This document shows, in pieces, positions 43,162 to 51,878 of a stretch of DNA of 64,000 nt. How positions within the stretch are numbered: position 1 is the first letter of the stretch; every line of letters begins with the position of its first letter. The position numbers and the translations under genes are program-made. The stretch lies in NCBI GenBank assembly GCA_963805985.1, contig CAWDWG010000001.1:831318-895317 (forward strand), given 5' to 3'. This stretch comes from Bog-257 sp963805985 (lineage in GTDB: Bacteria; Acidobacteriota; Terriglobia; Terriglobales; Acidobacteriaceae). The notes below the pieces were generated by a model. The model was not told where the DNA came from, made no database searches, and saw only the letters and a list, made by a program, of their open reading frames with translations.

Positions 43162-45984
43162 ATGGGCATCAGCAATATCAGCGTTCGCGGGGCACGGCAG
43201 CACAACCTCAAGAACATTCACGTCGAGATTCCGCGCAACACGCTTACGGTAATCACCGGGCTTAGCGGCTCGGGCAAGTCGTCGCTCGCCTTTGACACCA
43301 TCTATGCCGAGGGCCAGCGTCGCTACGTCGAGACGCTCTCGGCGTATGCGCGACAGTTCCTTGATCAGATGGAGCGGCCCGATGTCGACAGCATCGACGG
43401 GCTCAGCCCATCGATTGCCATCGAGCAAAAGACTACCAGCCGCAGCCCGCGTTCCACTGTGGGCACTATCACAGAGATCTATGACTACTTAAGGTTGCTT
43501 TATTCCTCCATTGGTGTGCCGCACTGTCCGCAATGTGGCAGGCAGATCTCGCGGCAGTCGGCCGACCAGATTGTGTTGCGGGTGATGGAGCTGAGGCCCG
43601 AGGAACGGGTCATGATCCTGGCCCCCATCGTGCGCGGCCGCAAAGGCGAGTTCAAGAAAGAGCTGGACAAACTGGCACAGCAGGGCTTCACGCGTGCGCG
43701 CATCGATGGCGAGCTGCGCAATATTGCCGATGAAGAGATCAAGCTCGACAAGCGCAAGAACCACACCATCGAACTGGTGGTCGATCGTCTGCTCGTCAAG
43801 CCGGGCATCGAGGGCAGGCTGGCCGCTTCGGTCGAGCGTGCGATGAAGGAGGCGAACGGGCTGGTGCAGGTTTCGGTGGTGGATGGCGAAGAGCGGCTGT
43901 ACTCGTCGAAGCTGGCCTGTCCGGAGTGCGGCATCAACGTTCCCGTGCTGGAGCCGCGCTCGTTCTCGTTCAATAGCGTTTATGGCGCATGTCCCGAGTG
44001 CAACGGTCTGGGGAGCAAGTACGATTTCGACCCAGCGAAGGTCATTAACGACTGGTCAAAGCCGCTGTTGGATGGCGCACTGGGCCCGGGTTCGGCCTCA
44101 CAGAATCTGATCCGCATCTTGCATCTTGCCGCGGAGGCCTATGGCATCGACTTGAAGACGCCGTTTGAGCAGTTGCCGCGCAAGACGCAGAACCTGATTC
44201 TCTACGGCCCCGATTCCGGCGAGAAGAAGCGCGGCGGATTCCTCGGCGTCTTTGCTTATCTGCGGCAGTCGATGGAAGACAGCTCGTCGGAGGGATATCG
44301 CGAGTGGCTGCTTGATCACATGTCGGCGACGACCTGCCCTGCCTGCCATGGCAAGCGTCTGCGGCCGGAGAGCCTGGCAGTAAAGGTTAACGGCATGTCC
44401 ATCGCCGAGTTCACCGATCTGCCGGTGTCGCGGGCCGTCGAAGCGGCGGCGCAGATCAGGCTGAACGCGCGTGAAGAGAAGATCGCGGGGCGCATTCTGA
44501 AAGAAATTGCCGAGCGCCTGGGATTTCTTAATGCCGTCGGACTCGGTTATATCTCGCTCAGTCGTTCAGCGGCGACACTAAGCGGCGGCGAAGGCCAGCG
44601 CATTCGTCTGGCAACGCAGATCGGTTCGAAGCTGCGCGGCGTGTTGTATGTGCTGGACGAGCCATCGATCGGGCTGCATCATCGCGACAACGATCGCCTG
44701 CTGCAGGCGCTGGAATCGCTGCGCAATCTCGGCAACACGGTGTTGGTGGTTGAGCATGATGAAGACACAATCCGCCGTGCGGATTACGTGATCGACCTCG
44801 GACCCGGTGCGGGACGTCACGGTGGCGAAGTCGTTGCCAGCGGCACGCCCGAGCAGATCGAAGCTGCGCCGCGTTCGCTTACCGGGCAGTACATCTCGGG
44901 CCAGAAGCGAATCACGGATCGTCACCAGCGGCGAGCGGCCAACGGCAAGGCGATTACGATTCTCGGCGCGCGCGAAAACAACCTGAAGAACCTCGATGTC
45001 AGCTTCCCGCTGGGCGTGATGACAGTGGTGACAGGCGTCTCGGGATCGGGCAAGTCGACGCTGGTGAATGACATTCTGTACCGCGCGCTGGCTAACGCGC
45101 TGTATCGCTCGCGTGAAGAGGTGGGAGCGCACAAATCGATTAGCGGCATTGAGTTCATCGACAAGGTCATCGGCATCGACCAGTCGCCCATCGGCCGTAC
45201 GCCGCGCTCGAACCCAGCCACCTATACCGGCGTCTTCACCCAGATTCGCGATCTCTACGCCATGCTGCCGGAGTCGCGCGAACGCGGTTACAAAGCCGGC
45301 CGATTCTCGTTCAACGTAGCCGGTGGCCGCTGCGAAGCCTGCCAGGGTGAAGGCCAGCGCCGCATTGAGATGAACTTCCTGCCCGACGTCTATGTGCTGT
45401 GCGAGGTGTGCGGGGGCAAGCGCTACAATCATGAGACGCTTGCGGTAAAGTACAAGGGATATTCGATTGCCGATCTGCTGGAGACCCCGGTCGCTGACGC
45501 GCTGCCGATTCTGGAGAACATTCCGCAGATCAAGCAGAAGCTGCAGACGCTGGTGGATGTGGGGCTCGGCTACATTCATCTGGGACAGTCAGCGGTTACG
45601 CTCTCGGGCGGCGAGGCACAGCGGATCAAGCTGGCGCGCGAGCTTAGCAAACGGCAGACGGGCAAGACCCTCTACCTGCTGGACGAACCGACTACCGGTT
45701 TGCATTTTGACGACGTCAGTAAGCTGCTGGAGGTCTTGCACCGACTAACCGATCTGGGCAACAGCATTATCATCATCGAGCACAACATGGACGTGATTCG
45801 CAATGCGGACTGGATCATCGACCTGGGGCCCGAGGGCGGTGAGGATGGTGGACGAATTGTGGCACAAGGCACGCCGGAGCAGGTCGCGCGTGTAAAAAAG
45901 TCTTATACCGGACAAACATTAGCCAAACTGCTTCCCGCAGCGTCCAATAACAAGGGCAACGGCGAAAGGCTGGCCCCGGTCTAA
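43162..45984 (+). CDS. uvrA: Excinuclease ABC subunit A
   Basis: 940 aa, standard length. UvrA dimerises, finds bulky DNA damage and loads UvrB. Both ABC ATPase modules are complete: first Walker A GLSGSGKSSLAFDT (~34-47), signature LSGGEGQRIRLA; second Walker A GVSGSGKSTLVND, signature LSGGEAQRIKLA, Walker B YLLDEPTTGLH. Zinc-binding Cys occur at CPQCGR, CPECGINV...CPECNG, CPACHGKR and CEACQGEG...CEVCGG. The sequence is intact and gives a good reference for assembly quality in this stretch. The upstream spacer (43083-43161) shows no clear LexA box. Confidence 0.98.
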   Translation: MGISNISVRGARQHNLKNIHVEIPRNTLTVITGLSGSGKSSLAFDTIYAEGQRRYVETLSAYARQFLDQMERPDVDSIDGLSPSIAIEQKTTSRSPRSTVGTITEIYDYLRLLYSSIGVPHCPQCGRQISRQSADQIVLRVMELRPEERVMILAPIVRGRKGEFKKELDKLAQQGFTRARIDGELRNIADEEIKLDKRKNHTIELVVDRLLVKPGIEGRLAASVERAMKEANGLVQVSVVDGEERLYSSKLACPECGINVPVLEPRSFSFNSVYGACPECNGLGSKYDFDPAKVINDWSKPLLDGALGPGSASQNLIRILHLAAEAYGIDLKTPFEQLPRKTQNLILYGPDSGEKKRGGFLGVFAYLRQSMEDSSSEGYREWLLDHMSATTCPACHGKRLRPESLAVKVNGMSIAEFTDLPVSRAVEAAAQIRLNAREEKIAGRILKEIAERLGFLNAVGLGYISLSRSAATLSGGEGQRIRLATQIGSKLRGVLYVLDEPSIGLHHRDNDRLLQALESLRNLGNTVLVVEHDEDTIRRADYVIDLGPGAGRHGGEVVASGTPEQIEAAPRSLTGQYISGQKRITDRHQRRAANGKAITILGARENNLKNLDVSFPLGVMTVVTGVSGSGKSTLVNDILYRALANALYRSREEVGAHKSISGIEFIDKVIGIDQSPIGRTPRSNPATYTGVFTQIRDLYAMLPESRERGYKAGRFSFNVAGGRCEACQGEGQRRIEMNFLPDVYVLCEVCGGKRYNHETLAVKYKGYSIADLLETPVADALPILENIPQIKQKLQTLVDVGLGYIHLGQSAVTLSGGEAQRIKLARELSKRQTGKTLYLLDEPTTGLHFDDVSKLLEVLHRLTDLGNSIIIIEHNMDVIRNADWIIDLGPEGGEDGGRIVAQGTPEQVARVKKSYTGQTLAKLLPAASNNKGNGERLAPV

Positions 45985-45998
45985 ATAGCTCGCAGAAC

Positions 45999-46844
45999 AT
46001 GTCATCACCACCAAACACATTTCCTGATCCGATTGAGAGCGCGCCTCCGGCTTTGAATGACGGCGGATTTGCCGGACCGATTGAGGTCATCGGCCCCCCG
46101 CTGCCGAAGCCATTTCCCAGTTGGTCGGCATGGGATCTGGTCGCTGTCATGGTCTTTACCACGGTGGCGATTCTGGTCTTCACGCTCGCGGCGCTGTTCA
46201 TAGCCCACACTTTTCCGAAGTATCACGACGCAACCTTCACCGACCTGGCCACCAGCGCAGCGGTTGTTATCGGAGCGCAGACGGCAGCCTATCCAGTCGT
46301 GTTGCTGTTCATTTTCTTCCTGGTGCGCACGCGATCGCGGCAGCGATTTGCTGAGGCGATTCAGTGGAACTGGCCGGGAATGTCCGCTCCGGGGTTTGTG
46401 ATAGGCGGAGTTGTTCTGGCGCTGGTGGTCGAGGGGCTGGCGCGATTCCTGCCAATCCCGAAGTCGCTGCCGATGGATACGTACTTTCGCGACGCCAGCA
46501 GCGCCTACATGATGGCCGCGTTCGGCCTGACCCTGGCGCCGCTGTTGGAAGAGGTGTTTTTCCGGGGCCTGTTATATCCGCTGCTGCGGCGCTCGCTGGG
46601 CTTGATTGCGGGCGTCATCCTGACGGCGGCGGCGTTTGCCGCAATTCACGGCGCGCAACTGGGGTACGCCTGGGCGCCGGTGCTTAGCATCTTTGTCGTC
46701 GGACTCGCCTTTACGCTGGTTCGCGTCCGCACCAACTCGGTTGCTTCGTCGTTCCTCATGCATTGCGGCTACAACTTTGCGCTGTTCGCGGCGTTGTGGC
46801 TGGCCAGCGATCATTACCGTCATCTGGAGAAGGTGACGGGTTAA
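45999..46844 (+). CDS. CPBP-family intramembrane protease-like protein
   Basis: 281 aa. A hydrophilic Pro-rich N-terminus (~45 residues) is followed by about seven membrane helices. The CPBP (CAAX protease/bacteriocin-processing, Rce1-like) motifs are all visible: EEVFFRGLLYP (EExxxR), FAAIHGAQLG (FxxxH) and the last-helix HCGYN. Probably cleaves or processes membrane proteins in the inner membrane; substrate unknown. It starts 14 bp after uvrA and ends 18 bp before pyrE, so the three may be co-transcribed. Confidence 0.88.
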   Translation: MSSPPNTFPDPIESAPPALNDGGFAGPIEVIGPPLPKPFPSWSAWDLVAVMVFTTVAILVFTLAALFIAHTFPKYHDATFTDLATSAAVVIGAQTAAYPVVLLFIFFLVRTRSRQRFAEAIQWNWPGMSAPGFVIGGVVLALVVEGLARFLPIPKSLPMDTYFRDASSAYMMAAFGLTLAPLLEEVFFRGLLYPLLRRSLGLIAGVILTAAAFAAIHGAQLGYAWAPVLSIFVVGLAFTLVRVRTNSVASSFLMHCGYNFALFAALWLASDHYRHLEKVTG

Positions 46845-46862
46845 CGATGGTATCGTGAAATT

Positions 46863-47555
46863 ATGCCGACAACCGCGCGCGAACAACTCCTTGGCATGCT
46901 GGCGGAAAAATCTTTCCGCCTGGGTGAATTCAAGCTGTCCAGCGGCGGCACCAGCGACTACTACATCGACTGTCGTCTGACCACTCTCGACGGCAGGGGC
47001 GCTCTTCTGACTGGACAAGCAGTGCTGCAGGAGATTCATAAGCAAGGCTGGCAGATTGACGCGATCGGAGGGCTCACGCTGGGCGCCGATCCCATCGTGG
47101 TGGCGACTTCGGTAATCAGCGCGCAATATGGAAAGACGCTGCATGGGTTTCTGGTGCGCAAGGCCGAGAAGGGTCACGGCACCGGCCAGCGCATCGAAGG
47201 ATTTCGCGAGGCCCGGGCGCGGGTGGTGATCGTCGACGATGTCTGCACCACCGGCGCGTCGACCGTGCAGGCGATCGAAGCAGCGCGCGCCTATGGGTTC
47301 GACATTGTTGGCGTGATGTGCCTGGTGGATCGCCAGCAGGATAACGGGTGCGAGAATATTGAGAAAGCCGCGGCACCCGCGCCGTTCGTTGCTCTGTTCA
47401 CTGCCAACGAGGTTCGCGCGGAACATATAAGGTTAGGGCATCACGAGAAATCGGGCACGCCTCCGATCTTTGCAGTGAGTGCGAAGTGCGACTTTTGCGA
47501 CCGTCCGGCGGTGACGAATATGCCGGGCAATCGCTGTGAAGCGCATCGGCCGTGA
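46863..47555 (+). CDS. pyrE: Orotate phosphoribosyltransferase
   Basis: 230 aa. Adds the ribose phosphate of PRPP to orotate, giving OMP in pyrimidine synthesis. Motifs: FKLSSGGTSDYYIDCR, LGADPIVVATSV, KAEKGHGTGQRIEG loop, and the PRPP-binding VVIVDDVCTTGASTVQAIEA. A ~35-residue C-terminal extension with CDFCDRPA...CEAH is unusual for PyrE and could bind zinc. A palindrome follows immediately after the stop. The downstream neighbour is mtnA, giving a nucleotide and salvage grouping. Confidence 0.95.
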   Translation: MPTTAREQLLGMLAEKSFRLGEFKLSSGGTSDYYIDCRLTTLDGRGALLTGQAVLQEIHKQGWQIDAIGGLTLGADPIVVATSVISAQYGKTLHGFLVRKAEKGHGTGQRIEGFREARARVVIVDDVCTTGASTVQAIEAARAYGFDIVGVMCLVDRQQDNGCENIEKAAAPAPFVALFTANEVRAEHIRLGHHEKSGTPPIFAVSAKCDFCDRPAVTNMPGNRCEAHRP

Positions 47556-47560
47556 AATGT

Positions 47561-47630
47561 CGTTATCAGGAGATAACGAATAGCCGAATTTCCCCGGTTC
47601 AAGCTAATTGCTAATCGCTAATTGCTAATT
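47561..47630. repeat. Palindrome and 7-bp tandem repeat between pyrE and mtnA
   Basis: CGTTATC AGGA GATAACG (47561-47578) is a perfect 7-bp stem just after the pyrE stop. It is followed by four 7-bp units of GCTAATT/GCTAATC (47603-47630) directly before the mtnA start. The AT-rich tandem stands out from the GC-rich surroundings and may contain or replace the mtnA promoter and ribosome binding site, which is otherwise not visible. Confidence 0.6.
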
Positions 47631-47643
47631 GCTTCTTTCAACC

Positions 47644-48693
47644 ATGATCAAAACTCTGGAATGGACAGATGCGGGCGTGCGCTTCATCGACCAGACGAAG
47701 CTCCCGACGGAAGAAACCTACGTCACCTGCAAGACCTACGAGGAAGTTGCCGACGCGATTCGAACCATGATCGTGCGCGGCGCGCCGGCGCTTGGTGTGA
47801 CCGCCGCGATGGGGGTCGCCCTCGGCGTCCGTGCCTCGCAAGCGCAGGATCTCGCGGCGCTCCGACGGGACCTCGATCAGGTCTGCGATGTGATTGCGGC
47901 GACGCGGCCGACCGCGGTGAACCTGTTCTGGGGGATTCGCCGAATGAGAAACAAGTTCGACGAAGTTAGCGCCAAGCCCCTCGCGGAAATAAAGAAGACG
48001 CTGGTGAGCGAGGCTTGCCGGATGCTGGACGACGACATCGCCGCGAACCAGTCCATGGGCAAGCACGGAGCCGTGCTACTCCCGTCCAGCGGCGGAGTCC
48101 TGACCCACTGCAACGCAGGCGCGCTGGCCACGTGCGGCTACGGCACGGCACTCGGCGTGATTCGAGCCGCAGTCGATTCAGGCAAGAAGCTGCACGTGTT
48201 CGCTGACGAGACTCGTCCGTTCCTTCAGGGATCACGTCTGACAGCGTGGGAGTTGATGAAAGACGGCATTCCCACCACCGTCATTGCAGACAACATGGCA
48301 GGCGCGATGATGCGGCAGCGAAAGATCGATGCGGTAGTCGTAGGAGCCGACCGCATTGCGGCCAACGGCGACGTGGCCAACAAAATCGGCACTTACGGCG
48401 TTGCGATTCTCGCCAAGGAGCATGGAATCCCGTTCTATGTTGCAGCTCCCTTCTCGACGGTCGATCTCAACACGCCGGATGGCAGTGGAATTCCTATCGA
48501 GCAGCGATCCGCGAGAGAAGTGACCCACATGGCGGGAAAGCAGATCGCTCCCGATGGTGTAGGCGTGGAAAACCCGGCGTTTGATGTCACGCCGCATCAA
48601 TACGTGACCGCGATCATTACCGAGCGAGGTGTCGTGCGTCCGCCGTACGCGGAGTCTTTGCGCGCACTGGCGCCGGTGGAAACCAGCGCCTAG
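47644..48693 (+). CDS. mtnA: S-methyl-5-thioribose-1-phosphate isomerase
   Basis: 349 aa. Converts 5-methylthioribose 1-phosphate to methylthioribulose 1-phosphate in methionine salvage. Diagnostic segments: TMIVRGAPALGVTAAMGVAL, LTHCNAGALATCGYGTALGV (catalytic Cys), and VVGADRIAANGDVANKIGTY (catalytic Asp). ATG 47644 is preferred to one 15 nt upstream because it gives the normal N-terminus (MIKTLEW). There is no clear Shine-Dalgarno sequence; an AT-rich tandem repeat lies upstream. No other methionine salvage gene is in the window. Confidence 0.95.
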   Translation: MIKTLEWTDAGVRFIDQTKLPTEETYVTCKTYEEVADAIRTMIVRGAPALGVTAAMGVALGVRASQAQDLAALRRDLDQVCDVIAATRPTAVNLFWGIRRMRNKFDEVSAKPLAEIKKTLVSEACRMLDDDIAANQSMGKHGAVLLPSSGGVLTHCNAGALATCGYGTALGVIRAAVDSGKKLHVFADETRPFLQGSRLTAWELMKDGIPTTVIADNMAGAMMRQRKIDAVVVGADRIAANGDVANKIGTYGVAILAKEHGIPFYVAAPFSTVDLNTPDGSGIPIEQRSAREVTHMAGKQIAPDGVGVENPAFDVTPHQYVTAIITERGVVRPPYAESLRALAPVETSA

Positions 48694-48706
48694 TTCGTCT
48701 TCACGA

Positions 48707-49465
48707 TTACTGGGGTGACTGCTGATTCGCAGGATTCAGCTGTTGCTGATAATTCTGCTGCTGCTGTTGCAACTGCTGCATCTCCTGCATGAGCTGTTGG
48801 GGAGTCTTGGGGCCATTCTGTTGCTCGCCGTTTCCATTTTGCGCGCCCGGATCAGGAAGCTGCGCTCCTCCCGGCATGATAGGACGGCGGAATCCGCCCG
48901 GCGGGGGAGGCGGCTGATCAGGATTCTGATACTCGTTCTCTGAGGTGTCGGCCGCAGGTTCCTCGGCAGCATCCTCGTCCTGTGCAGGCTGCGGATTCTT
49001 ATTCTGCGCAGTGTCCACGGCGGTGCCAGCTTGCCGTGGAGTCAAAATCACCTTCTGGATCCCGCCGGGATCGCCGACCACGCCCAGGATCACGTAATCA
49101 AACTTCGACCCATTCAGCAGCGTGTTCAGGACATCGCGCGGCAAGCCGGGACCGAGTTGCGCCACAACCCGCTCATTACCGGCGCTGGAGGGAATGTCGA
49201 TGGAAGCACCTGTTCGCGCCTGTATCGCGCGCAGAACCTGAGCCATGGTGGAGTTCGAAGCGTCGATCGTGAGTTGGCCGTTCTGCAGAGTAACTCGGGG
49301 CGCCGTCGGTGGGGAATGCTCGAGCGTAGGCGGTGGAGGCGGAGGCGTTGGCGCAGCTTCCGCGACAGGCGTGGCTTTCGAGCGGCGTCCGTGTGGCCTT
49401 GCTGCGTGCGATGCCGTCGCCGGCGCAGGCTTGCCTGGTGCAGTGGCTTGAGGCTGGCTGTTCAT
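48707..49465 (-). CDS. STN-domain (secretin/TonB short N-terminal) protein, N-terminus out of frame
   Basis: 252 aa as read here. A Pro/Ala-rich linker precedes an STN-like domain (VTLQNGQLTIDASNSTMAQV, LRAIQARTGASIDIPSSAGN, LPRDVLNTLLNGSKFDYVIL, ~55-145). The C-terminal half is low complexity, with Pro, Gly, Asn and a Gln-rich end (QEMQQLQQQQQNYQQQ). An export signal is missing from this frame, but a good signal peptide lies just upstream in another frame (49462-49638). One indel near 49480-49500 would fuse them to a ~310-aa secreted protein. STN domains occur in secretins and TonB receptors; free-standing forms are of unknown role. Confidence 0.7.
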   Translation of the reverse strand: MNSQPQATAPGKPAPATASHAARPHGRRSKATPVAEAAPTPPPPPPTLEHSPPTAPRVTLQNGQLTIDASNSTMAQVLRAIQARTGASIDIPSSAGNERVVAQLGPGLPRDVLNTLLNGSKFDYVILGVVGDPGGIQKVILTPRQAGTAVDTAQNKNPQPAQDEDAAEEPAADTSENEYQNPDQPPPPPGGFRRPIMPGGAQLPDPGAQNGNGEQQNGPKTPQQLMQEMQQLQQQQQNYQQQLNPANQQSPQ

Positions 49466-49638
49466 TCCCGGCGCAGCCAGACTTGCGCTGGGGTGGGACG
49501 TGGTGGCGCCGGACTTGTGCCGGGTGCGAACTGTCCTCCTTGAGCAGGCGTTGTTGCCTGGCTGATCGCCGGCGAGGGCGTTAGAAAAGTAGCCGCAGCC
49601 AGTGCGGTCAACGCAAAATATTTCTCAAGGCGTACCAT
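49462..49638 (-). other. Out-of-frame signal peptide segment of the STN protein
   Basis: A 58-codon frame from ATG 49636-49638: a signal peptide (MVRLEKYFALTALAAATFLT...PAIS|QA) then a Pro/Thr/Gly linker (GGQFAPGTSPAPPRPTPAQ). It stops at TGA overlapping the ATG of the downstream frame (ATGA). The linker composition continues naturally into SLAAPGMNSQPQATAPGKPA in the downstream frame, so a single-base indel is more likely than a separate 58-aa gene, though ATGA coupling would also be formally possible. Confidence 0.6.
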
Positions 49639-49827
49639 ATCAGTTGGACGGCGAATCGGCTCGATAGTTTCGCCGTTGGTTCTATTCTAAACTGCGACCG
49701 CTTTGCCTGCTGCCGCAATCAGCAGCTTTTGTCAAAACAGATATCGCCCAATGGCTCTCTTCCGGCAAATCAGCATCTTAGCGATTGAGATTCGCCGCGA
49801 GCCTACGCGGGCGATCCGGATGGCGCC

Positions 49828-50847
49828 ATGACTAGCATTTCGCACGCTCGTTACCAGTTCTCTCGCTTTCTCCTTCGACCTGCACTCTTGCTGATCGTCG
49901 TCCTTGCCATAGCAAGCTGGTTGCCGGGGCAGACCTGTTCGACGGGCTCGGACCTGGATGCTGCCGCCAAGGGCGCCATCGACAGCGCCGCGACGCAGTA
50001 TCTTCAGATGTCGAAAAACGGCGATGTGGCGGGGCTGAAGGCCAATGCTATCCCGCAGCTCGCCGGCGACTTCAGCTCGATCGAGCAGGCTGTCGTTACC
50101 AACAAACCGTATCTCGCCGGAGGCCAGGCGACGATCGCTGGAACGTATCTCCTCGACGCCTCACAGGCCAAGGCTCCGCTGCCACGAGCTGAATTCTATT
50201 GCGGAATTTTCAATTCCCAGGACCGGCTGGGATTTTTCATTCCCAACCTGCCGCCGGGGCGCTACGCCGTCGTGATCCAGAAGGTCAACGGCAAAGATCC
50301 CATCACGCTGACGGTGGTGCTGCAGAATCTAAACGGCGCGTGGAAGCTGGCGGGATATTATCCCCGGCTGGATTCGCTCGGCGGTCACGATGGAGATTGG
50401 TATCTGGCGAAGGCACGTGAGTACAAGGCGAAGGGATACTCGCGCGACGCATGGTTCTACTATCTGACAGCGTGGGACCTCAAGGCTCCGGTGAACTTCA
50501 TGAGCACGCCGCAGCTCGACAAAATCGCCGACGAGATGCAGGCGGCGCGGCCCAGCGACCTGCCCAGTGACAGCTCGCCACTAAGCATTTCTGCCAATGG
50601 CAAGGTGTTCAAGATTACGGAGCTGGCGGCCGTGCCAGTCGACAACAATCTCGACTTGCGGATTCGTTATCAGAACCCCGACGCTGGAAATTCCGGAGTA
50701 GCCTTCCAGGACAATATGGCCGTGATCAAGGCGGTGGCCGCGAAGTATCCCGAAGTGCGCGACGCCTTCAATTCGATCATCGTGCGCGCGGTCGACGGCA
50801 GCGGGCATGAATACGGGTCGCTGCTGCCGGTGAAGGACATCAAGTAA
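49828..50847 (+). CDS. Conserved secreted protein, function unknown
   Basis: 339 aa. Signal or anchor segment (FLLRPALLLIVVLAIASWLP|GQ, ~13-34), then a region starting LDAAAKGAIDSAATQYLQMS, a central part with one Cys (AEFYCGIFNSQDRLGFFIPN, GRYAVVIQKVNG, GAWKLAGYYPRLDSLGGHDG), a helical segment (DWYLAKAREYKAKGYSRDAW FYYLTAWD), and a C-terminal alpha/beta domain. I have the impression of a conserved acidobacterial family but cannot name it. It is convergent with the ligase gene, with only 3 bp between their stops. Confidence 0.65.
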   Translation: MTSISHARYQFSRFLLRPALLLIVVLAIASWLPGQTCSTGSDLDAAAKGAIDSAATQYLQMSKNGDVAGLKANAIPQLAGDFSSIEQAVVTNKPYLAGGQATIAGTYLLDASQAKAPLPRAEFYCGIFNSQDRLGFFIPNLPPGRYAVVIQKVNGKDPITLTVVLQNLNGAWKLAGYYPRLDSLGGHDGDWYLAKAREYKAKGYSRDAWFYYLTAWDLKAPVNFMSTPQLDKIADEMQAARPSDLPSDSSPLSISANGKVFKITELAAVPVDNNLDLRIRYQNPDAGNSGVAFQDNMAVIKAVAAKYPEVRDAFNSIIVRAVDGSGHEYGSLLPVKDIK

Positions 50848-50850
50848 CTT

Positions 50851-51843
50851 TCAAAGAAGTTCTTCCGCGCTGGCTGTTCCTTCGAACTTGCACTCTAGCG
50901 GCGATTTGTCGATACGCAGTCCTTGAAACACCGGTGCCCGCATTTTGACGCCGCCGCTCTCTCCCTCGTGCGTCCATTCCGTAAACTTGATTTCGGCGAC
51001 CAGCTCGGGCTTGACGTAGTGCACACGGCGGTCGCTTTCCACTTTTCCGAAAAAGGGATTGCGATTGGTTTCGAGGGCCTGCAGGCGCTTCCACATCTGC
51101 GCGTGGGTTTGCTGGTTGAAGCCGCTGCCGGCCTGGCCGACGGGAATCAATCGCGCCTGGTCGTCATAGAGTCCCAGCACGATCGATCCGAAGTTTTCGC
51201 GTGAGCCGCGGGGATCGGTATATCCCCCGATCACACATTCCTGGCGCTTGGTGATCTTGATCTTCAGCCAGTCGCTGCTGCGCTTCTGCAGATAGCAGCT
51301 GGTGCGGCGCTTGGCGATGATGCCTTCCAGTCCACGCTGCGCTGCGGCACTAAAAAGCGCCGTACCCGTTCCTGCCCAATGATCCGAGTAGCGCAGTAAG
51401 TCGCCGGAAGTGACGATCGAGGAGAGCAGCTGCTTGCGCCGCTCGAGATCGGCTTGCATTAAATCGTAGCCATCGAGATATAGCAGGTCGAATACGTAGT
51501 AGGCGATGGGGATGTCGTCGCGCGTGCGGCGAATGCGGCGCCCGCCCTCCCCGACACCGGTCCGCTGTTGCATCAGGCCGAAGGACGGGCGCCCCTGCTC
51601 GTCCAGAGCAACGATCTCGCCGTCGAGAACCGCGGTATGAGCTTTGATGTGATTGGGGATCTCTTGTAGCTCGGGATAGGCTTTCGTTAGGTCGTTCTGA
51701 TTGCGCGAAACCAGGCGAAGGGACTTGCCGTCGAGGAAAGCGACCGCGCGATAGCCGTCCCACTTGATCTCGTAGAGCCAGGCGTTATCGTCGAAGGGCT
51801 TGTCGACGGAGATGGCAAGCATGGGATGAATAGCGTGCGGCAT
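50851..51843 (-). CDS. ligD: LigD ATP-dependent DNA ligase domain (separate frame)
   Basis: 330 aa if started at ATG 51841-51843 (GGAAGG upstream). Covalent nucleotidyltransferase motif I in YEIKWDGYRAVAFLDG, motif III region AYYVFDLLYLDGYDL, motif IV LEGIIAKRRTS, motif V DWLKIKI, and an OB-fold end with ELVAEIKFTEWT and LRHP-like APVFQGLR. Ligase of the bacterial non-homologous end-joining enzyme LigD. The reading frame continues upstream of this ATG through an A9 tract into the phosphoesterase gene, shifted by one. It may therefore be made alone or as a fusion. No Ku gene and no polymerase domain are in the window. Confidence 0.88.
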   Translation of the reverse strand: MPHAIHPMLAISVDKPFDDNAWLYEIKWDGYRAVAFLDGKSLRLVSRNQNDLTKAYPELQEIPNHIKAHTAVLDGEIVALDEQGRPSFGLMQQRTGVGEGGRRIRRTRDDIPIAYYVFDLLYLDGYDLMQADLERRKQLLSSIVTSGDLLRYSDHWAGTGTALFSAAAQRGLEGIIAKRRTSCYLQKRSSDWLKIKITKRQECVIGGYTDPRGSRENFGSIVLGLYDDQARLIPVGQAGSGFNQQTHAQMWKRLQALETNRNPFFGKVESDRRVHYVKPELVAEIKFTEWTHEGESGGVKMRAPVFQGLRIDKSPLECKFEGTASAEELL

Positions 51844-51878
51844 TGCCGCCTTCCGGCCAATGCGCGAGGCATCGAGAG

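Noticed and set aside
47603..47630. CRISPR-like or iteron origin repeat
   Set aside because: Units are only 7 bp, four in number, with no replication gene nearby.
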